DNA of 6,171 nt from Eubacterium sp. GTDB taxonomy: Bacteria > Bacillota > Clostridia > Oscillospirales > Acutalibacteraceae. Shown one piece after another: positions 1 to 6,171 of this stretch. Within the stretch, counting starts at the first letter, position 1. Every line of letters begins with the position of its first letter. The notes beneath the pieces are model-generated. The model was not told where the DNA came from and did no database searches. It saw only the letters and a program-made list of their open reading frames with translations. The position numbers and the translations under genes are program-made. The stretch is from positions 1 through 6,171 of the forward strand of contig JAIDLO010000041.1 in NCBI GenBank assembly GCA_029050995.1. Reading direction: 5' to 3'.

Positions 1-13
1 TATTAGATTTTTG

Positions 14-697
14 CTATTTTAAGATTAAATACGGGGTAAAATTCAATCTGTCGCAGGAAATGAGTTTAAAATCAATATTTTCCCGATTTCCGTCTATAGC
101 ATATTTTGCCGCATCGCCGTGAAGATGACCGTAATAGCATTTCTTAATGCCATATTCATTCAGCACAGAGATTATTTCCTTGCACTCTGTATTGGTAGTT
201 AACGGCGGATAATGAAGAAAAACGATTTTTTCTTTACATTCTGCACTGTCAAGGCTTGCTTTTAAACGGAATACTTCCCTGTTCAGTATTTTTTCATCAT
301 GGTCTTCTTCACTTTCAAAAAGCCATCCTCTTGAGCCACAGATTGAGACATCATTATAGGTTATAGAATTATTATGAAGAATTTTTATGGATTTAAAATT
401 GTTTTCTTCGATAAAAGCATTCATTTTAGACATTGTATTCCACCAATAATCGTGATTGCCTTTAAAGATAATCTTATTTCCGTTCAGATTATCAATAAAC
501 TGAAAATCCGCCTTCAGCTCGTCAAAATTCATTGCCCAGCTTATATCGCCTGCAATGACGACTGTATCGTTTTCAGATACAAGTTTATTCCAATTTTTTT
601 CCAATTTTTCTGTATAATTATTCCAGCCCTCAAAAGTATCCATCGGCTTGTTTGTTCCGAAAGACAAATGAGTGTCTGCAATTGCAAAAAGAGCCAT
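14..697 (-). CDS. Calcineurin-like metallophosphoesterase (COG1768-like)
   Basis: A 227-residue cytoplasmic protein of the calcineurin-like metallophosphoesterase fold, which uses two metal ions to hydrolyse phosphoester bonds; its substrate cannot be told from sequence. The full motif series is visible: D8-T-H10 near the N-terminus, GD51 in GDISW, GNHDYW with N81, H82 and D83, H162 in LHYPP, and the terminal GHLH with H191 and H193. The opening IADTHLSFG, the GDISWAM motif and the SCDRLNFTP ending resemble the predicted phosphohydrolases grouped as COG1768 in Firmicutes. There is no signal peptide or membrane segment. The start is supported by AAGGAG five bases upstream of the ATG. The gene runs divergently from the DUF1540 gene and ends 13 bases from the window edge, so what follows it is unseen. 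The family call is firm; the physiological role is unknown. Confidence 0.93.
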   Translation of the reverse strand: MALFAIADTHLSFGTNKPMDTFEGWNNYTEKLEKNWNKLVSENDTVVIAGDISWAMNFDELKADFQFIDNLNGNKIIFKGNHDYWWNTMSKMNAFIEENNFKSIKILHNNSITYNDVSICGSRGWLFESEEDHDEKILNREVFRLKASLDSAECKEKIVFLHYPPLTTNTECKEIISVLNEYGIKKCYYGHLHGDAAKYAIDGNRENIDFKLISCDRLNFTPYLILK

Positions 698-758
698 ACG
701 ATCTCCTTGAATAAATGAAAGTAATATGTAAAGAATAAGAATGAAGGGAGTGAAAACA
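698..758. promoter_or_regulatory. Divergent intergenic region between metallophosphoesterase and DUF1540 genes
   Basis: This 61-bp AT-rich gap holds the ribosome binding sites of two divergent genes and must contain, or lie close to, their promoters. On the plus strand a TTGAAT at 707-712 resembles a -35 box, but the best -10 at 16-17 bp spacing (TAAAGA, 729-734) is poor and would leave a very short leader. No good minus-strand promoter is visible, so it may overlap the start of the DUF1540 gene. I see no clear inverted-repeat operator. The regulatory role is inferred from the divergent layout. Confidence 0.4.
743..750 (+). promoter_or_regulatory. Ribosome binding site fixing the DUF1540 start
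   Basis: The purine run GAAGGGAG lies eight bases before the ATG at 759. An in-frame ATG at 741 exists, but it sits immediately before this Shine-Dalgarno sequence and has no good site of its own. The ATG at 759 is therefore the likely start. Confidence 0.75.
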
Positions 759-932
759 ATGGACGAAATTAAAGGAATTCACTGTGAAGTAAAAAACTGT
801 ATCCACCATGACAAAGCAGACGGTTGTACAGCAGGTCGTATTACTGTTGGCAACAGAACTGCAACAACTTCAACAGACACTAAATGCGAAACTTTCCAGT
901 GCTGTGATGATTGTGGTTGCGGCTGTAAATAA
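759..932 (+). CDS. Small cysteine-rich DUF1540 protein
   Basis: A 57-residue soluble protein with nine cysteines and three histidines. Cysteines at 9, 14, 23 and 43 fit the DUF1540 pattern (I-x-C-x4-C, a CTAGRITV-like segment, then T-x-C-x-TF), a small domain widespread in Firmicutes and of unknown function. The last ten residues add a second cluster, CCDDCGCGC, with cysteines at 48, 49, 52, 54 and 56. The density and spacing suggest metal (for example zinc) binding, which is inference. The start at 759 is chosen over an in-frame ATG at 741 because the GAAGGGAG ribosome binding site lies between them. It appears to be a single-gene transcript: the upstream neighbour is divergent and a strong terminator follows 21 bases after the stop. 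The protein is a likely DUF1540 member, and I do not assign a function. Confidence 0.88.
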   Translation: MDEIKGIHCEVKNCIHHDKADGCTAGRITVGNRTATTSTDTKCETFQCCDDCGCGCK

Positions 933-953
933 AAGAAAATAAACATTAATCAA

Positions 954-984
954 AAACGGCTCTGAGAGAGCCGTTTATTTTTTT
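954..984 (+). terminator. Rho-independent terminator of the DUF1540 gene, overlapping the thrC stop
   Basis: A perfect 10-bp inverted repeat, AAACGGCTCT (954-963) and AGAGCCGTTT (967-976), encloses a GAG loop and is followed by an A and seven Ts (978-984). It lies just downstream of the DUF1540 stop codon. The last two Ts are part of the thrC stop codon on the other strand (983-985). Read on the minus strand, the same hairpin starts seven bases past thrC but is followed by only two Ts beyond the stem, so it may stop thrC transcription with lower efficiency. Confidence 0.9.
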
Positions 985-2479
985 AAAGATCAAGGAGCTT
1001 GAATACCATTTCGCTCATATTTTCTTTATCGCAAACATTATTGAATCTAACCTCTTTGTCTTTAAGGTTTGCAAGAGGTGCAGGAACATCTGCATTTGTT
1101 ACCTCATTAAGCTTATCAACCATGCTGAATTCATCAAGATCAGGTGTATTTCCGCTGAGAACTGCAGAAAGAACGCTCTTTGAGAATTTGTATGGAGAAG
1201 CTGTTGAATCAATAACAGTCGGAATATCATCATTGGTTTCAGCTACATAGTTATCATAAACCTTAACTGCAACAGCTGTGTGTGTATCGCAAAGATAATT
1301 GAATTTATCAAAATGATTTTTAATTGTTTCATTTACTTCGTCTTCGCTTGCATAGCCTGCATTAAAGGTTGACTGAATGTCTTTAATAAGTGTATCGGAA
1401 ACAGTATATTTACCATTCTCTGAAAGCTGCTTCATCAAATCAGCAACAAGCTGATCGTCTTCTCCGCTCATATGATATAAAAGTCTTTCAAGGTTAGAAG
1501 AAATAAGAATATCCATACTTGGAGAAGTTGTTGTATAGAAGCTTCTGTTTTTATCATAAGTTCCTGTTTTAAGGAAATCAGTTAAAACATTGTTTGAGTT
1601 TGAAGCACAAACAAGCGTTTTGATCGGAAGACCCATTTTCTTTGCATAGTAGCCTGCAAGAATGTTACCGAAATTACCTGTTGGAACAACAACATTGATT
1701 TCTTCGCCTGCTTTAATATTATTCATTGAAATCATATCGCAGTAGGTTGAGAAATAATAAACAATCTGCGGAACAAGTCTGCCCCAGTTGATTGAATTTG
1801 CTGATGAGAACATCATGTTTTTATCAGCAAGCTGAGCCTTGATTTTTGCATCTGTAAAGATTGTTTTAACTGCACTCTGCGCATCATCAAAGTTACCGTT
1901 TATGGCGCAAACAGCAACATTCTTACCTTCCTGTGTTGTCATCTGAAGCTTCTGCATCGGAGAAACGCCGTCAACAGGATAGAAAACAAGAATTTTTGTA
2001 TCTGCAACATCCTTAAAGCCTTCAAGAGCAGCCTTACCTGTATCGCCTGAGGTTGCAACAAGAATAACGATTGTTTTGCCCTCTGCTGTTTTCTTTGCAG
2101 AAACAGTCATAAGATAAGGAAGAAGCTGGAGCGCCATATCCTTGAATGCACATGTTGGGCCATGCCATAATTCAAGAATGTTCTTGTTTCCGTTTACATT
2201 TACTGTTGGAGCGATTGCAGGGGAAGAAAACTTCTCTGCACTGTATGCGCCCTCAACACAGTAATTGAGTTCTTCTTCTGTAAAGTCAGTTAAAAATTCT
2301 TTTAAAACGGTTTTAGCTCTGTCAATATAAGACATAGAAACCATTGAATTTACTTTTTCCATAGAAAACTGAGGTAATTCACAAGGAACGAAAAGACCGC
2401 CCTCTTCGCTGATACCCTGTGCAATTGCCTGTGAAGCAGTTACCTTAATTGATTTATCACGGGTAGATGTATAAAACAT
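983..2479 (-). CDS. thrC: Threonine synthase
   Basis: A 498-residue cytoplasmic PLP enzyme that converts O-phospho-L-homoserine and water to L-threonine and phosphate, the last step of threonine synthesis. The N-terminal section (about residues 1-80, with TSTRDKSIKVTASQAI and GGLFVP) matches the threonine synthase N-terminal domain. The PLP-binding lysine is K113 in LWHGPTCAFKDMALQ, followed by TSGDTGKAA (143-151), SSANSINWGRLVPQ (225-238) and the phosphate-binding PTGNFGN loop (266-272). The length suits the longer E. coli-like ThrC class. The ATG is preceded by AGGAGA at six bases. It lies 33 bp after yraN on the same strand and has a good candidate promoter of its own within the yraN 3' end. 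No T-box or leader-peptide attenuator fits in the short gap. No other threonine-pathway gene is visible in the window. Confidence 0.97.
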   Translation of the reverse strand: MFYTSTRDKSIKVTASQAIAQGISEEGGLFVPCELPQFSMEKVNSMVSMSYIDRAKTVLKEFLTDFTEEELNYCVEGAYSAEKFSSPAIAPTVNVNGNKNILELWHGPTCAFKDMALQLLPYLMTVSAKKTAEGKTIVILVATSGDTGKAALEGFKDVADTKILVFYPVDGVSPMQKLQMTTQEGKNVAVCAINGNFDDAQSAVKTIFTDAKIKAQLADKNMMFSSANSINWGRLVPQIVYYFSTYCDMISMNNIKAGEEINVVVPTGNFGNILAGYYAKKMGLPIKTLVCASNSNNVLTDFLKTGTYDKNRSFYTTTSPSMDILISSNLERLLYHMSGEDDQLVADLMKQLSENGKYTVSDTLIKDIQSTFNAGYASEDEVNETIKNHFDKFNYLCDTHTAVAVKVYDNYVAETNDDIPTVIDSTASPYKFSKSVLSAVLSGNTPDLDEFSMVDKLNEVTNADVPAPLANLKDKEVRFNNVCDKENMSEMVFKLLDL

Positions 2480-2509
2480 AATGTCTCTCCTATTAAATTA
2501 GTTTGTAAT

Positions 2510-2538
2510 ATTTTAATATAACTGAAACGCATTTTCAA
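2510..2538 (-). promoter_or_regulatory. Candidate sigma-A promoter for thrC inside the yraN 3' end
   Basis: Read on the minus strand, TTGAAA (2538-2533) is followed after exactly 17 bases by TAAAAT (2515-2510); each box matches the sigma-70/sigma-A consensus at five of six positions. The -35 box lies in the last codons of yraN and the -10 overlaps its stop codon. Transcription would start near 2503, leaving a leader of about 23 bases that carries the AGGAGA site of thrC. AT-rich DNA yields chance matches, but the spacing, match and position all fit. Confidence 0.6.
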
Positions 2539-2866
2539 GATGTTTTATTGATTTTATTTTGTTATTTTCGGCAAAAACCTCAACAACATCAAATCTTGGC
2601 TGTAATTTTGATTTGTTATAAGAAAGATAAAGCTCTGCCGTTGCTGCCATTTTCCTCTGCTTGTATTCATCAACAAATTCAGACGGCGTAGCAATCGACT
2701 TTTCATTTCTCATTTTAACTTCAATAAAGCATATATATTTCTTATTCTTCATAATCAAATCAATTTCGCCGAAACGGCTTTTATAATTTGCATCGAGAAG
2801 AACATATTTTTTCTTCTGCAAATAATCGCAGGCCTTCAGCTCAGCAAGCTTGCCTATGCTATTCAT
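2513..2866 (-). CDS. yraN: YraN/UPF0102 family endonuclease-like protein
   Basis: A 117-residue protein of the YraN (UPF0102) family, which has a restriction-endonuclease-like fold related to Holliday-junction resolvases; its cellular role is not firmly established. The family signature is complete: an N-terminal GKLAELKACDYL with E9, a KSRFGEIDLI segment with E34 and D36, the nuclease-type EVK (E49, K51) in CFIEVKMR, and a C-terminal PRFDVVEV strand. Length is typical for the family and there is no export signal. The first bases overlap the last eight of rnhB, and AAGGTG about ten bases upstream of the ATG, inside rnhB, serves as ribosome binding site. Its coupling to rnhB suggests, without proving, a nucleic-acid processing function. 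The 3' end appears to carry the thrC promoter. Confidence 0.93.
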   Translation of the reverse strand: MNSIGKLAELKACDYLQKKKYVLLDANYKSRFGEIDLIMKNKKYICFIEVKMRNEKSIATPSEFVDEYKQRKMAATAELYLSYNKSKLQPRFDVVEVFAENNKIKSIKHLENAFQLY

Positions 2867-3467
2867 TATTATTAAGCACCTTTTTTAAGAAAGATTTTCT
2901 GTGAACATCTGAAATGCCGTATTCATTAATTTTTTCATAATGCAGCTTTGTTGGATATCCTTTATGCCTTTCAAATTCATATTGCGGATACTGCTCTGCA
3001 AGTTTAAGCATATATCTGTCCCTTGAAACTTTTGCAATAATTGAAGCGGCTGCGATAGAGGCTGATTTTCCGTCTCCTTTAACAATTGTTTCAACATCTG
3101 CATCTAGCGGCGGAACTCTGTTTCCGTCAACAAGCGCTAAATCAGGTTTTATTTCAAGACTGTCAACCGCTCTTTTCATTGCAAGAAAGGTTGCCTGAAG
3201 AATATTAATTTCATCAATTTCCTGTTCAGTTGCGATTCCTACTGCATAGCAAACGCATTCCTCAATGATTTTATCATAAAGCAGATCGCGCTTTTTTTCT
3301 GAAAGCTTTTTAGAATCATTTACCCCTTCAATGATATGTCCGTCAGGTAAAATAACTGCAGCAGCAAAAACAGGACCTGCAAGAGGACCTCTCCCCGCTT
3401 CGTCAACACCGCAAATAATATTATATCCTTTGCTTTTCGCTTCGTTTTCGTATAATAACCAATCCAT
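2859..3467 (-). CDS. rnhB: Ribonuclease HII
   Basis: A 202-residue cytoplasmic endonuclease that cuts the RNA strand of RNA:DNA hybrids and starts removal of single ribonucleotides from DNA. The hallmark CGVDEAGRGPLAGPV (19-33) supplies catalytic D22 and E23 and the GRG motif that recognises the RNA-DNA junction. The remaining metal ligands are D114 in LVDGN and D132 in KGDGKS, with the expected 18-residue spacing. ASIIAKVSRDRYM follows, as usual for the family, and RHKGYPTKLHY lies near the C-terminus. Its ATG shares one base with the TAA of ylqF (TAATG), and AGGAA at the ylqF 3' end is the ribosome binding site, so translation is probably coupled. yraN overlaps its 3' end by eight bases. 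The length is normal and all catalytic residues are present. Confidence 0.98.
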   Translation of the reverse strand: MDWLLYENEAKSKGYNIICGVDEAGRGPLAGPVFAAAVILPDGHIIEGVNDSKKLSEKKRDLLYDKIIEECVCYAVGIATEQEIDEINILQATFLAMKRAVDSLEIKPDLALVDGNRVPPLDADVETIVKGDGKSASIAAASIIAKVSRDRYMLKLAEQYPQYEFERHKGYPTKLHYEKINEYGISDVHRKSFLKKVLNNNE

Positions 3468-4336
3468 TATTCCTGTGGCAGCTCAAGGCTTAAGCGCCCG
3501 AGCTTTCCTCCTCTGAATTCATCACAAACTATTGCGGCGGCTCTTTCGTAGTTGATTTCTCCGCCCTTAATCAAAAATCCTCTTTTTCTGCCAATCATTT
3601 CAAGAATTTCCCAACCTTGCAAATCCTTGAAATCAGATATCTTATATCTTTCCTCAATCATTTCGGGATGTGTTTTGTTGAGTACATCCAGAAGACGGCA
3701 GGAAAGGCTTTCCAAATCCGTAACCTCATCTTTAACCGAACCGATAAAGGCAAGCTTATCGCCAACCTCGGGATCGTCAAATTTAGGCCACAGAACGCCG
3801 GGGGTATCTAAAAGCTCAATACCATTTCCGCAGTTAAACCATTGATTGCTTCTTGTAACTCCTGCCTTGTCAGCAACCACAGCTTTATTTTTACCAGCCA
3901 TTCTGTTTATAAACGAAGATTTGCCTGTGTTCGGAATACCGACAACCATAAGTCTGATTGGTTTGCCAGCCATTCCTTTAGCTTCATTTCTTTCAATAAC
4001 ACGGCTTAACGCCTTTTTACATTCCGGTATAAACTGATTCAAGCCTTTACCGCTTCTGCAGTCAACAGCAAGTGCATAAAAACCTCTGCTTTTATAATGC
4101 TCAATCCATATTTTTGTTGCTTTCGCATCTGCAACATCACTTTTATTAAGCAGAATGATTCTCGGTTTATTTTTAATCAAATCATCAATTTCCGGATTTG
4201 AGCTTGAATATGGTATTCTTGCATCAACGATTTCAACAACGCCGTCTACAAGGTTAAGGCTTTCTTTTATAAGACGCCTTGTTTTAGCCATATGCCCCGG
4301 AAACCATTGAACATATTGCTTTTGAAAATCAGGCAT
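3467..4336 (-). CDS. ylqF: Ribosome biogenesis GTPase YlqF (RbgA)
   Basis: A 289-residue circularly permuted GTPase that acts in late assembly of the 50S ribosomal subunit. The N-terminal VQWFPGHMAKTRR (9-21) is typical of YlqF/RbgA. The permuted motif order is plain: G4 NKSD (64-67) first, a G5-like DCRSGKG (92-98), then the G1 P-loop GIPNTGKSS (133-141), G2 threonine T161 in GVTRSNQWF, and G3 DTPG (177-180). A C-terminal helical domain of about 100 residues follows, as in the family; B. subtilis RbgA has a similar length. AAGGTAGTGA upstream of the ATG supplies the ribosome binding site. It begins 24 bp after the beta-galactosidase stop and overlaps rnhB by one base, a ylqF-rnhB pairing common in Firmicutes. 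No strong promoter is visible directly ahead, so expression may depend on upstream transcription. Confidence 0.97.
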   Translation of the reverse strand: MPDFQKQYVQWFPGHMAKTRRLIKESLNLVDGVVEIVDARIPYSSSNPEIDDLIKNKPRIILLNKSDVADAKATKIWIEHYKSRGFYALAVDCRSGKGLNQFIPECKKALSRVIERNEAKGMAGKPIRLMVVGIPNTGKSSFINRMAGKNKAVVADKAGVTRSNQWFNCGNGIELLDTPGVLWPKFDDPEVGDKLAFIGSVKDEVTDLESLSCRLLDVLNKTHPEMIEERYKISDFKDLQGWEILEMIGRKRGFLIKGGEINYERAAAIVCDEFRGGKLGRLSLELPQE

Positions 4337-4360
4337 TTTATCACTACCTTTGCAATTATT

Positions 4361-6145
4361 TTATCCTAAATCGTGTTTATCTGTAATTGAAACAGATGGT
4401 TTTGAATAACTCTCCATTTCAAGAACGATTATTTCATTGTTTTCTTTTAATAAAGCACCGGGAAGATATAATGATTTCTGCGGGCCTATCTCCCAATATC
4501 TTCCAAGATTGAAGCCGTTAACCCATACATAGCCCTTTTTAAAGCCGTTTAAATGAACGAAGCAATCATCATTTGATTTCGCTTCAAAATTGCCTTTGAG
4601 GAAGAGTGGAGCCTCTTTTTTACCTGCTTTATATTCAAGCTGATCAAGATTATCAAGCGGGATTGTATAAATATCATATCCCATTTGTCTTTGATTGCCT
4701 ATGTAAATATCGGTTATACCCTTGCGGTCAATCATATGCTCGCCGTAATTTACTCTGCCCATTGCGTCAACAAGGACACCGATTTTTCTGCTGCCGTTAA
4801 TGGCAGACATAAGGAGCTTATCTTCGGGCTTCACTTTTGAGAAAAGCGCTTTCAAGCCTTTCTTATTCGTAGCTGTGTATTCCAAACGGCTTATTCTTTT
4901 CTTGAATTTATCATCAAAGTAAACATATCCGAAATCGTGAACACCTTTTATATCAAGCGGAGAAATATCATATTTACCGCTGATTACCGTTTCATAATAG
5001 ATTAAGCCGAAATTCTGATTGAAATATTCCATACTTTCAGGAACAGGTGCATAATGCTTTTCTGCAATATTTGTAAGATTATCAAAAAGAGAAGCTGTTT
5101 CCGTTAATTCAACATTGCCGATTGTCTGAAGCTTTGGAGAGTCAGGCAATTCTTGCATTTCTATTCCCTGATGCTCGCAAAGCAACTTTCTTACCTCATG
5201 ATATGCAGGTGTGTAATCTCCCCATTCATTTAAAAGTGCGCAGTAATCATAGCTTGTTACAGTCGGCTCATATGCCTTGCCCGGATTTTGGTTTGCTCCT
5301 GCTGTAAAGCCAAAATTCGTTCCGCCGTGAAACATATAGAAATTAAAGCTTGCGCCTACATCAAGAAAGTCTTTAATCTCTTTTCCGACGGAAGCAGCAT
5401 CTCGGGTATGATGAATATCTCCCCAATGGTCAAACCAGCCGCACCAGAATTCTCCGCACATATTCGGTCCGTCATTTTCAAAATTCTTTAAGCAATTAAA
5501 TGCTGTTTTAGCTTTTGAGCCAAAGTTAAGAACCTTATAAATATGCGGAAGAGAACCGCCGGAAAGCATATTTTTCCAATTTCCGTCTGATGTGAAATAT
5601 AAAACATCAATACCGCATTCCTTCATCAGATTTTCAATGAATTTCATATAATCCTTATCATTACCATAAGAACCATATTCATTTTCAACCTGCATTGCAA
5701 TAATATTTCCGCCGTTTGTTTCAAGATGCGGAACAAGCATAGGAAGAAGCTTTTTATAGAATCTTTCAACACAAGCTGTAAAATCGGGATAATTGCAGCG
5801 AATCTGCATATTCTTATCCTTTAAAAGCCATGCAGGCAGTCCGCCTAAATCCCATTCAGCACAGATATAAGGGCCTGGCCTTACAATACAGTAAAGACCA
5901 GCCTTTTTCGCTGTTTCAACAAATTTAACGATATCAAGCATACCGTCAAAGCAAAATTCATTTGGCTTTGGTTCGTGCAGATTCCAGCAGACATAGGTTT
6001 CAACTGTGTTAAAGCCTGCAAGCTTAAGCTTCGTTAATCTGTCTTCCCAATACTCCGGCAAAATGCGGAAATAATGCATTGCACCGGAATAAATTTTGAA
6101 AGGCTGATCATTCATATAGAATTCTTTATTCTTGATTTCAAGCAT
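4361..6145 (-). CDS. Glycoside hydrolase family 35 beta-galactosidase
   Basis: A 594-residue GH35 enzyme that releases terminal beta-galactose with retention of configuration. The N-terminal TIM barrel (about residues 1-320) contains YSGAMHYFRILPEYW, the VETYVCWNLHEP strand, RPGPYICAEWDLGGLPAWL, the acid/base glutamate E156 in QVENEYGSYG, and the nucleophile E232 in CGEFWCGWFDHWG; HGGTNFGF (273-280) completes the site. Beta-sandwich domains follow, ending in GYVWVNGFNLGRYW (538-551). There is no signal peptide, so it should be cytoplasmic and act on imported galactosides. Length and architecture resemble cytoplasmic or surface BgaC-type enzymes, several of which prefer beta-1,3-linked galactose; that specificity is only inference here. 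The start is supported by AAGGGG eight bases upstream. It is probably first in, or an upstream member of, the run into ylqF, and its own upstream region is cut off by the window edge. Confidence 0.96.
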   Translation of the reverse strand: MLEIKNKEFYMNDQPFKIYSGAMHYFRILPEYWEDRLTKLKLAGFNTVETYVCWNLHEPKPNEFCFDGMLDIVKFVETAKKAGLYCIVRPGPYICAEWDLGGLPAWLLKDKNMQIRCNYPDFTACVERFYKKLLPMLVPHLETNGGNIIAMQVENEYGSYGNDKDYMKFIENLMKECGIDVLYFTSDGNWKNMLSGGSLPHIYKVLNFGSKAKTAFNCLKNFENDGPNMCGEFWCGWFDHWGDIHHTRDAASVGKEIKDFLDVGASFNFYMFHGGTNFGFTAGANQNPGKAYEPTVTSYDYCALLNEWGDYTPAYHEVRKLLCEHQGIEMQELPDSPKLQTIGNVELTETASLFDNLTNIAEKHYAPVPESMEYFNQNFGLIYYETVISGKYDISPLDIKGVHDFGYVYFDDKFKKRISRLEYTATNKKGLKALFSKVKPEDKLLMSAINGSRKIGVLVDAMGRVNYGEHMIDRKGITDIYIGNQRQMGYDIYTIPLDNLDQLEYKAGKKEAPLFLKGNFEAKSNDDCFVHLNGFKKGYVWVNGFNLGRYWEIGPQKSLYLPGALLKENNEIIVLEMESYSKPSVSITDKHDLG

Positions 6146-6171
6146 AGTTTTTTCCCCTTAAATCTTTATAG

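Noticed and set aside
741..758. N-terminal extension of the DUF1540 protein by six residues from the ATG at 741.
   Set aside because: The GAAGGGAG ribosome binding site falls inside this extension and is well spaced for the ATG at 759; family members begin close to the first cysteine motif.
374..759. Open frames on both strands overlapping the metallophosphoesterase gene and its upstream gap.
   Set aside because: The phosphoesterase has every family motif in its own frame; the others are low-complexity hydrophobic or basic translations without family features.
999..1250. Open frame on the plus strand, antisense to thrC.
   Set aside because: It lies wholly within the well-supported thrC gene, lacks a recognisable family or ribosome binding site, and has composition typical of an antisense shadow.
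2480..2512. Possible T-box, riboswitch or leader attenuator ahead of thrC.
   Set aside because: The gap is only 33 bp and no hairpin or leader peptide is visible; it holds only the ribosome binding site and a short AT-rich leader.
3552..4037. Several open frames on the plus strand opposite ylqF.
   Set aside because: They are opposite an intact conserved GTPase, overlap one another in different frames, and show no recognisable domains.
4358..4386. Possible promoter for ylqF: TAAAAT (4363-4358) over the beta-galactosidase stop codon, with TTACAG 17 bases upstream on the minus strand.
   Set aside because: The -10 is good but the -35 matches the consensus at only two of six positions and there is no extended -10 TG, so it is not reliable in AT-rich DNA.
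6165..6170. TATAAA on the minus strand upstream of the beta-galactosidase, resembling a -10 box.
   Set aside because: Transcription would start within or immediately before the ribosome binding site, and the -35 region is outside the window.

Overview
The window is 6.2 kb of AT-rich, gene-dense bacterial DNA that looks like an ordinary chromosomal segment from a Clostridia-type Firmicute. The grounds are strong AGGAG-type ribosome binding sites, very short intergenic gaps, a DUF1540 small protein, a COG1768-like metallophosphoesterase, and a YlqF/RNase HII/YraN gene order that is common in Firmicutes. A gut Ruminococcus/Oscillospiraceae-like organism is a plausible guess, but no rRNA or other phylogenetic marker is present to settle it.

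Layout, left to right. Positions 14-697 (minus) encode a calcineurin-like metallophosphoesterase. A 61-bp divergent gap separates it from a 57-residue cysteine-rich DUF1540 protein on the plus strand (759-932). A strong hairpin terminator at 954-984 closes that gene, and its T-tract runs into the stop codon of the convergent gene thrC (983-2479, minus). The rest of the window is one co-directional minus-strand block. In transcription order it reads GH35 beta-galactosidase (4361-6145), the ribosome-assembly GTPase YlqF/RbgA (3467-4336), RNase HII rnhB (2859-3467), the YraN/UPF0102 nuclease-like protein (2513-2866), then thrC.

ylqF-rnhB-yraN is the functional core: the genes overlap by 1 and 8 bases and are almost certainly co-transcribed and translationally coupled. 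They cover 50S subunit maturation, removal of ribonucleotides and RNA:DNA hybrids, and a probable DNA-processing role. The beta-galactosidase lies only 24 bp upstream with no terminator between, so readthrough from it is likely. thrC follows after 33 bp, but it appears to have its own sigma-A-type promoter (TTGAAA, 17 bp, TAAAAT) inside the 3' end of yraN, so threonine synthesis can probably be expressed separately.

All seven genes look intact, with complete active-site motifs and no frameshifts. I found no mobile elements, CRISPR arrays, tRNA/rRNA genes or long repeats, and no gene-free stretch over 300 bases. I see no convincing previously undescribed system. The items most worth a second look are the extra cysteine cluster on the DUF1540 protein, the internal thrC promoter, and the sugar hydrolase placed directly ahead of housekeeping genes.
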